NCBI GenBank assembly: GCA_032622095.1
Contig: CP136065.1
Coordinates: 243,083,530 to 243,147,529, forward strand
Origin: Siphonodentalium dalli
Taxonomy: Eukaryota > Mollusca > Scaphopoda > Gadilida > Siphonodentaliidae
Direction of reading: 5' to 3'
Length of the DNA stretch: 64,000 nt
Part shown: piece after piece, positions 57,200-64,000 of the stretch
Layout: the number at the start of each line of letters is the position of its first letter
Numbering within the stretch: the first letter of the stretch is position 1
Translations under genes and position numbers: made by a program
Notes under the pieces: model-generated
The model's input: only the letters and a program-made list of their open reading frames with translations
What the model was told of the DNA's origin: nothing
Database searches by the model: none

Positions 57200-58240
57200 T
57201 GTGTTACCCAGCTTCGAGGCGAGTAAGCTGGGATTATTGGTCAGCACTGGTCCGTATTCTCGTCTTTTTGAAACTCGGGTTTACGTAAACCATGGTTTGC
57301 CTTCTTATTGTCATTCAATCCTTTGTCGGTCAGTTCATAATTCGAACCATGTGGTAACGTACAAGTTCTGGTAACAGAAACATATGTATTTTTTGGAAGC
57401 ATTTATCTTTATGTTAACCAAATAGGAATTTTGTTTTATTGATATGCTGTGTTGAAGAAAGATTATAATTATATATGAACTGGACAAAATGTAATATAAT
57501 CGATAATTATGTGTGTTATAGGTAATAGTCTACAACTGAGACCTAGTACCCCCCTGGTCTGAGATTTTTGTATAAACCGAGACTTGAACCTGAGACGAGA
57601 ATACCTTTTTCTGTTTTCGCAGTAACGATACAGATTGGTAATTTGATTGTAAATCATGCGTGCGTTTATCTGGCTTTACAGTGGAGTTTTATTTATAACA
57701 TCCTTGCCGTGTTTGAAAGCATATTACCGTTAGATGGATTAAATAAGATGTTCGTGCTATTATTTCTAATATGTTATCGATGGGTTTGGTTGACACGGAT
57801 AAATAGGGAATGATAGTAGTTTTGCAATCGGAACGTAATCCGCATTGGATGCGGGTGTCTTTCGTTCCGTGTTTCTGAAATTAATTGAGGTCGGAGCTAG
57901 TTTTGATAGTACTAATTCATCATTTTAGAATAAATTATTGCTGGACTGGATATACAATATAACAGCAAAAACTCTCAAAATTATATTAAGACAGAACGAA
58001 AAATTGTGGTTCAAAATAAGGAAATGTCCAATTAAATTGAATTAAATTAAATTAAATGCATGGGACCCCTGCTCTTGATTAATGATTTATTTGGTCCAGT
58101 TTCTTAAGCCTTGACATTTCAAATTGGTTTATTTGTCATAATTTATCTTTGAACATGGATTTGGAAAACAATTACATTGGCAATGGAAATATCTGCTATC
58201 GGGAGTGGGATACAACGCACCCATCTCGATTTTTTCCCGA
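57200..58240. other. Stretch without a supported gene
   Basis: The 81-aa and 62-aa ORFs near 57469-57813 overlap antisense and have no motif. A short AATTAAATTAAA run occurs at 58033-58057. Confidence 0.4.
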
Positions 58241-58249
58241 TACACCCCC

Positions 58250-58278
58250 CAACCACCCCCCCCCCCCCCCCCCCCCCA
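58250..58278. repeat. Poly-C tract
   Basis: A long run of C (top strand) around 58258-58277, followed by ACACACCACACC. Confidence 0.9.
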
Positions 58279-58638
58279 CACACCACACCGTTGTGACATT
58301 GTTACATTTTCTGGAAAATTATTTTCAATAACTTCAATCACGGCGATAGTTATTTAGAATCTTTCTAAATTTTCAACTTATTGCAAATTCCCAAGTCCGC
58401 GAAAGTACATTGCACATGTCACCCCCCTCACCCCAATGAATTGTTGAAATTTTTCAACAAGTACCTCACTATTTCCAGTTGTTGGAAATTCCCACCTGAT
58501 ATCCCCTATAATAATGGTTCGAAATGTTTTAAAGGGATGAATGTAATTTATGTGTCATATTTTGACGCAAAGTTGAACAATATATAGTTGGTTCTTGATC
58601 TGAACAAACACTATTTTACACTATACATTGATTGTAAA

Positions 58639-58900
58639 GGGCGCCGGTGGTCCCGTCGGTAGAATGCTCGGGGCATTGTGCCCGCCATTTGCCATCTAGC
58701 GCTGACGAAGCTGGTTCGAATGCCGACAAGCGCGGATTCGCGATCCACTCTAAGTGAGGATAATCTTATTCGTGTATCTGGGCAAGTTTCTCGGTCCCTT
58801 TCCGGTGTCGGTATTTCTACACACAGCGGAGTGTTTATCGGTGAATTTAGTCTATGCGTAGACTTTCCTCCACCCGTAAAACTGACAACGTCGTGACATC
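58639..58900 (+). mobile_element. tRNA-derived SINE, copy 1
   Basis: The pol III box A TGGTCCCGTCGGTAGAATGC and box B GGTTCGAATGCC are followed by ACGAAGCTGG-type core, TGTATCTGGGCAAGTTTCTC and CCTCCACCCGTAAAACTG. The end is ACAACGTCGTGACATC, without the AAACC tail; instead the 58908 repeat follows. The 72-aa ORF is incidental. Confidence 0.85.
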
Positions 58901-58907
58901 AGCATAG

Positions 58908-59000
58908 GGGGTGAGAAATCCGCACCACCCCTGCCCCATGATCCCTGTCGAACGGCGACAGCATACAGATACCGCTATACAACACGGATATAAGCCGCTT
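58908..59000 (+). repeat. Repeat adjoining SINE, matches 47820-47925
   Basis: GGGTGAGAAATCCGCACCAC, CCCTGCCCCATGATCCCTGT and AAGCCGCTTTCACG follow the SINE as in the 47.8-kb copy. Confidence 0.65.
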
Positions 59001-59004
59001 TCAC

Positions 59005-59115
59005 GTGCATGCTCAGGTTTGGAGACACCAACACACCAATCTCGATGCAGCGCTCAGCACGCTTTTGTCCATAGGTTGTCATTGATTGTCGTTGATTGTA
59101 CAACAATACGCCGAT
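59005..59115 (+). repeat. Repeat shared with 56495-56595
   Basis: See the 56495 copy; same order and orientation, about 100 bp. Confidence 0.6.
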
Positions 59116-59964
59116 ATACCTGTAAATACAAATTGTATTTATTAATTTGTAATTACAAATTTGTGTTAGCTATCACAGTGGTTTCATAGTACAGGGAAAA
59201 TTTAGCCGTATGATTGTAATACTTTAGACTGGGCGAGAGGTGAAACCCCTAAAAGGCAGCTGTAAAACTTAGAAAAAACTAACTCGCCACTCTGCTCCCA
59301 TGCACCTGTTATCAGTGTTATCTGAATACCAGTTCAAATTAGAGGACATGTATAAAGAGCTAAAATAACTGACAACAATTTATACGGGGAAGTTACAATG
59401 CGTGCTATCATATTGTGATTAGTGATAACGCCGGTACTATGAAACGATGAGCTAACAAAATCTCGCAAATTGCACAAAGATCTACTGTTGATTATTGTAA
59501 ATTGCTTACGGACAAACCTTTGCCTGTGAGCGAATAACAATATATTGAATCACGGCGGGCCAAAGTTACAAAAGAAATAACCAATCATAAGTTGAGAGGT
59601 GATCGCTTATCAGAGCTATCCAATCGGTTCACGGATTGCTAAGTTGATGACCACTTGTCTGCGCAAGTTAACAATTAAACGGTTCGTTTGTAGTGTGTGT
59701 ATGTAAGTTCAAGTCAGTGTACTAACGAGTACTACAAACAATTTGGTATCATTGTTTTTACAAATTACAAATTTACAACTATTCAGTTTGTGAAAATAAA
59801 ATATTATTTTGATGGTATAGCATTATATATATTGTGACCATCCTATTATTTCAAACTGATCCGCTACTCTTATCATAACACATCGAGGCAGTAACGTGGC
59901 TCCATTTTATCGGGAGGGGGTGTATCGAAGCAGGGACGTGCTAATGGTCTCGGTTATAGGAGTG

Positions 59965-60261
59965 GTGCGGGGCCCCCGGTGGTCCAGTCGGTGCAGTGCC
60001 AGGTGCATTACACCATCACAGGCCGTCCAGCGCTGACGAAGCTGGTTCAAACCCCGTCATATGGAGGGTGACCGGAATCGTGTATCTGGGCATGTTTGTC
60101 AGTTGCTTTCCGGGGGTCGGTGGTTTCTACATGCAGTGGGATGATTTCTCGGTGAAATCAAGCCTCTGCATGGTCTTTCCTCCACATGTAAAATTGACAA
60201 CGTCGTGTGTGGCCTATAGCGGCTAGAACGACGATAAACCCTAATAAACCAAACCAAACCA
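59965..60261 (+). mobile_element. tRNA-derived SINE, copy 2, with 9-bp target duplication
   Basis: Box A TGGTCCAGTCGGTGCAGTGC (59980) and box B GGTTCAAACCC (60053). The shared core GCTGACGAAGCTGGTTCAAA is followed by CTTTCCTCCACATGTAAAAT and TGACAACGTCGTG, with the tail ACGATAAACCCTAATAAACC plus AAACCAAACC. ATAGGAGTG occurs at 59956-59964 and 60262-60270, a target duplication expected of LINE-mobilised SINEs. Non-coding. Confidence 0.9.
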
Positions 60262-60269
60262 ATAGGAGT

Positions 60270-61325
60270 GTCATTTTATAATTTCAAACTGCTCCGATAT
60301 CTTATAATATATCTAGATAAGGACGTGGCTATATGGGCTCAGTTTGGCGACGGGTGTCCATCCTATAATTTCCATATGCAGTATATATATACCCGGCGTA
60401 AAAATAAATCGGACAAACTTCACTCACCGTTAACATTCTTGGGTATATCACTGATTATGGTAAGTACATGTTACATGCTAATGTTGGCAATAATCCGCAA
60501 GTATCACTCACTATTTGTATTAATCACTAACTTTTGTCAGAGATGTTGTGACTCATACGATTTGGCGGCTACTAGCTCCTTCCTATTCTGAACAGCTGTA
60601 ACGTGCCAGGCATCGTGTTCCCAAGACCACTATCGCCATGTCCCTGTTTATGAGATTTCCATTGATAACACATTTTCATAAGGGGGAGGGGGCTACATCC
60701 CTGCGAATCAGATGGTTATATGCTCTGTTTTAAGGATGTTAAAATCGACAATTTTACGTTTGACACCCTATATAGACATTCTAGACAAGTTCCTTAACGT
60801 TGTAACTTTCAATAAATTGGGTAATTTCAGTAGTTACAAGGAACACATACTGCTACACCACATCCAATCTGACAGCCCATAAGGTTTGACAATTTCTAAA
60901 TATAGGCCATTTCAATCCAAACTTTTAACCAAAGGAGGTCAATATGCAAATGTTGGTCTAAAACAAAACATACCCCCTAATAAATTGTTGAAAAAAACAA
61001 AATAACAGAACAAGTTCAGCCTATTGTTGTTGTAAAATTTCCAATTCATGTTGTTTCAGGTATCACATTTCCAGCTGTTGAACGTGTTGATAAAATGTTT
61101 GGAGCGAGAAACATAACCCAACCCCCCGGTTAAGGGTTCGAAAACTGAAAAATTATGTTTCATAGTACTCGAACATTCTTTGTGATTGGAGATATTTGTA
61201 AATACAAAGAACACGTACTATTTGTGATTTATGTTTGTAATCGTAGGTTCATAGTATTGGCGGAATGATAAATTGTTATTTCTTACAAACAATTGTAGAT
61301 TCTTACAAAGAAAAAGTTTCATAGT
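60270..61325. other. Stretch without a supported gene
   Basis: The 107-aa ORF (60268-60591) begins inside the SINE target site and has no motif. Loose TTTCCAGCTGTTGAACG-type sequence at 61070 resembles similar text near 51.0 and 58.5 kb. Confidence 0.4.
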
Positions 61326-61327
61326 AT

Positions 61328-62300
61328 TGACCCCAGGTGGTTTCGCGAGACCAAGTCCTGACATGGAACACCGTGATTATTAGGGTGGTCTAGACCTGAG
61401 ATCAGAATTCAGCCGAGTGAGTCCCGACCACACTATATATTGATGACTAATGGTAGCGAGACACTTACAAAACGTACACTGTGGAGATTAACTCGCCATC
61501 TCGTTCATGGCCGGCTTCATTAACCCCTTAAATGACGATATGCGCCAGAAGAGCACAGGAGAGCCCGGGGAAGCCCGGGCAGCCACATGGGCCCGTGGAC
61601 AACATACTATGATGCCTTATGGTATGGGGATACATAATAACTAATTACTATAGGTTGCGAACATTTAGTTTCTATGTCATCCACCGCCGGTTTATTATCC
61701 CTTTAAATTCCGATATTGGCTAAAAAAAACCCGGCCTCGGACAAAGCCCTGGTGGACCCAGAGACCAGATCATACCATATATATGATGACTAATGGTAGC
61801 GAGACACTTACAAAACGTAAATACTGTGAATATTGACTCGCCACCTCGTTCATGGCCGGGTACATTGACCCCTTAAATGACGGTATAGGTTAGAAGATCA
61901 CGAGAGAGTTCGGACAAGCCCGGGCGGCCCCTTCAACCACTGAACAGTATAATATGATGTCGTATGGCAGTAGGGTGCATATGCTGTGAAAATTTACTTG
62001 CCCTGTCACCTTCATCGGTGTTATTAACCCATTTAATGCCGATATTGGCTAAAAGAACATTGGCACATTGACTGTGACCCCGTAAATGACGTATGTACCA
62101 GGATAGCCCAGGCAGTATAGTATGATGCCTTGTGGTAGTACCATACATACTAAACATATTTTGTGAACATTTACTTGCTGAGTCATCCACCGCCGGTTTT
62201 ATAATGACTCTAAATGCCGATATTGTCGTAAACGAACCCGTGCGGACCCAGAGGCCCGATCACACTATATATGACTAATGGCCATTGCGACAGTATAATA
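61328..62300 (+). repeat. Satellite-like block related to the 46-kb and 57-kb monomers
   Basis: After a left arm shared with 56604 (TGGTTTCGCGAGACC, TTAGGGTGGTCTAGACC), CTAATGGTAGCGAGACACTT and CTCGCCA-CTCGTTCATGGCC recur about 340 bp apart (about 61440 and 61780). Half-units with ATGATGCCTTATGG, CCTTTAAATGCCGATATTGG and AAGCCCGGGCAGCC alternate. Diverged tandem monomers of roughly 170 bp. Confidence 0.7.
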
Positions 62301-62324
62301 TTATACAGTTGTCGCCCGCTGTCG

Positions 62325-62437
62325 AGGGAGACATTGAGATTTGTCACCCGCTCGAGAACGGAATGTCTCCCGGGGAGCGCAGCTCCGAGGGAGACATTCC
62401 GTTCTCGACCGGGTGACAAATCTCGATGTCTCCCGAG
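62325..62437. repeat. Palindrome of about 110 bp
   Basis: The arms GGGAGACATTGAGATTTGTC, ACCCG, TCGAGAACGGAATGTCTCCC pair with GGGAGACATTCCGTTCTCGA, CCGGGTGACAAATCTCGATG, TCTCCC. The centre is GGAGCGCAGCTCC. Probably a foldback MITE or the end pair of one. Confidence 0.85.
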
Positions 62438-63155
62438 AAGAAGGGCAACAACTGTTTTGTTATCCGATTATACCACAGAAAACATCCTTGCCATCCACAC
62501 GCACGATGTTGCACTGAGTCACGAGTGCTTTCTTTCCCGATTATGTATATTTTCAGTAACTACTTATCGTCCTATAGGATTTCTGTTCCATAAACGATAG
62601 TCAAGCCGTTAAGCGTTTGATAATCAGCGTTTATTTGCGATAATTTTGGTGGTTAAATCGTCAATATCGGTCCATGCAATGTAAACCAATAAACCGTATA
62701 GGTATGTTATCGCCTTCTGCAATGTGGCATAATTATTCAATGTCGTCTTGTGCGCGGAATTTACTCGCGATGTTCATTTCATAACGGTCTTCCCCGAAAG
62801 CTATTGGGAAGTTGTCGATTTCATTAATGTACATTCATATGTGTCAGTGCTCCCAAGTACATGGCGATCCTCACACAAAATACTTCTATGATCACATTGC
62901 AGACATCGCGGAGCGGTCTGATATCATGGATAAGCGTACAGTACCATTCATTCGCGACAAACGTATGCATTACGTTGTCCACCACCAAACATTTATAACC
63001 AACCAACCTCAAGGGATCCACTCTTTCAATCTTGCACCATAATATCGACATGAATATATTGAATCACCGAGATGTTTCGATGTAAAAAGTACATAATAAC
63101 GCTTGTCCTATAAAATTATCAACTTAAAAGTTCGAATATTAGTGGTCACTAAATA

Positions 63156-63468
63156 TATGCAAATTAGCAAACACCACAACTGGCGTTTTTTGCGAATCCG
63201 TGGGGTATATAAGATTTATTGTTATCCTTCATCCCATTTTCCTCTCTGCTGATTGGCTGAGAGTGCGTCACATGGCGGGCGATAAATCACCATATTACCC
63301 TCGAGGGTAACATTGTCTCAGTTATTGACCGCTCAGCTATTACCAGTAAACATAGAACTACGAAGAACTCACCGCGCAGAGATTCTCTGATAATTTCGAA
63401 AAACACTGTTTTTATAAACCCCACTGTTTCATAACAACCGCGAACCGTGGTGTTTGCTAATTTGCATA
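63156..63468. mobile_element. 313-bp TIR element
   Basis: TATGCAAATTAGCAAACACC at the left and GGTGTTTGCTAATTTGCATA at the right are exact inverted repeats, continuing imperfectly inward (GCGAATCCG/CGCGAACCG). The interior has GCTGATTGGCTGAGAGTGCG and no ORF. Each end has the ATGCAAAT octamer. Confidence 0.8.
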
Positions 63469-63499
63469 ATTGTGTGTTTTTTTTATTTGCAATTAAAGC

Positions 63500-64000
63500 A
63501 CGCTATGTATAAATGGTGTTATCACAGACACATATCTGTTATAAGGTGTAATATTCATATTGGACCTTTTTATATCAATAATAAAGACCGTGGGACAAAT
63601 AGATAAACCTAATTTATGTAGTTGGTATGTTGCAGACAATTGCACATACGATGTACATACGTTACAACTACGTTTATGTACTAGATCAAATAGCCACTCT
63701 TTGCTGTTTATCAATTGATTATTTCTGTTCTTCAATAAATTCATCAGACTTCAGAGAATACCCGTATGTTGCGTAACGATCTGTGAAAGATGTCAATTTC
63801 TTTTTGCACTACTACAACGTGTTGGTTCCACATTTTAGCATTCTGGAAATTAACACGTCTGTCGGCGTCTTCACGCTCATTTGAAACGAAACCGAACATT
63901 TCGCTGCATGGCTACTCAACTTCGAAATTGCTTTACTCCTCTTTCCGTGAACCGATTTCCACAATGCAACCAGCAAACTGACCGGAGAATATCTGCGCAA
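63500..64000. other. Right edge, no supported gene
   Basis: From 63780 to 64000 several frames are open on both strands (63-aa plus, 62-aa minus). A third minus frame reads MFGFVSNEREDADRRVNFQN then AKMWNQHVVVVQKE. I cannot say which, if any, is coding; the sequence runs off the window. Confidence 0.3.

Noticed and set aside
58250-58278. hAT-like G-tract element at the poly-C run
   Set aside because: No TCGGAAAAAA motif, no second end and no target duplication nearby.
62812-63051. Two overlapping 75-76-aa ORFs on opposite strands
   Set aside because: Both are open over the same bases, so at most one is real. No motif, paralogue in the window or splice context favours either.

Overview
The window is animal nuclear DNA: AT-rich, intron-bearing, gene-poor and dense in short transposons, SINEs, dead LINEs and tandem repeats. 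The APE-type LINE with a 2A-like N-terminus, the tRNA-derived SINE with a AAACC-type 3' tail, and the many MITEs and Helitron-like repeats are what I would expect of a mollusc (bivalve or gastropod). That is inference; no rRNA, mitochondrial or other diagnostic gene is present.

The only protein-coding gene I can support is an astacin (M12A) zinc metalloprotease on the minus strand. Six exons can be read (21952-21844, 20182-20065, 17338-17253, 16425-16308, 14335-14263, 2703-2500). All have GT/AG junctions, their phases fit without exception, and together they make 236 codons. They encode a hydrophobic signal-like segment, a prodomain, an RTKR cleavage site, and the catalytic domain through the Met-turn. 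The first exon with the ATG and the C-terminal exon(s) were not found. No long ORF elsewhere convinced me.

Layout: 1-22 kb is the astacin gene. Its largest intron (11.6 kb) holds a 6.5-kb minisatellite (25-bp unit, about 260 copies) and several MITEs. 22.8-23.2 kb is a TTAA-flanked piggyBac-type MITE. 23.2-30 kb is mostly featureless apart from a degenerate ATGGCCGCC-bearing repeat at 26.7-27.6 kb. 30-34.3 kb holds two dead LINEs tail to tail. 35.4-37.1 kb holds two apparently identical 368-bp direct repeats (LTR/TRIM-like). 37.9-44.1 kb holds duplicated segments, including a pair of related exon-like blocks. 46.2-47.4 kb is a trimeric higher-order satellite with relatives at 57 and 61.4-62.3 kb. 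47.9-48.8 kb is a 21-bp minisatellite between direct repeats. 51.46-52.08 kb is a non-autonomous Helitron. 54.0-54.9 kb holds G-tract hAT-like MITEs. 58.6-60.3 kb holds SINEs. 52.8, 62.3 and 63.2 kb hold palindromes or TIR elements.

The most interesting themes are: the astacin intron array, which is stop-free in all three frames of the sense strand; the catalytic exon bracketed by inverted copies of one 494-bp MITE; a recurring palindromic module shared by different MITE families, two copies of which lie close to astacin splice donors; and the satellite trimer.
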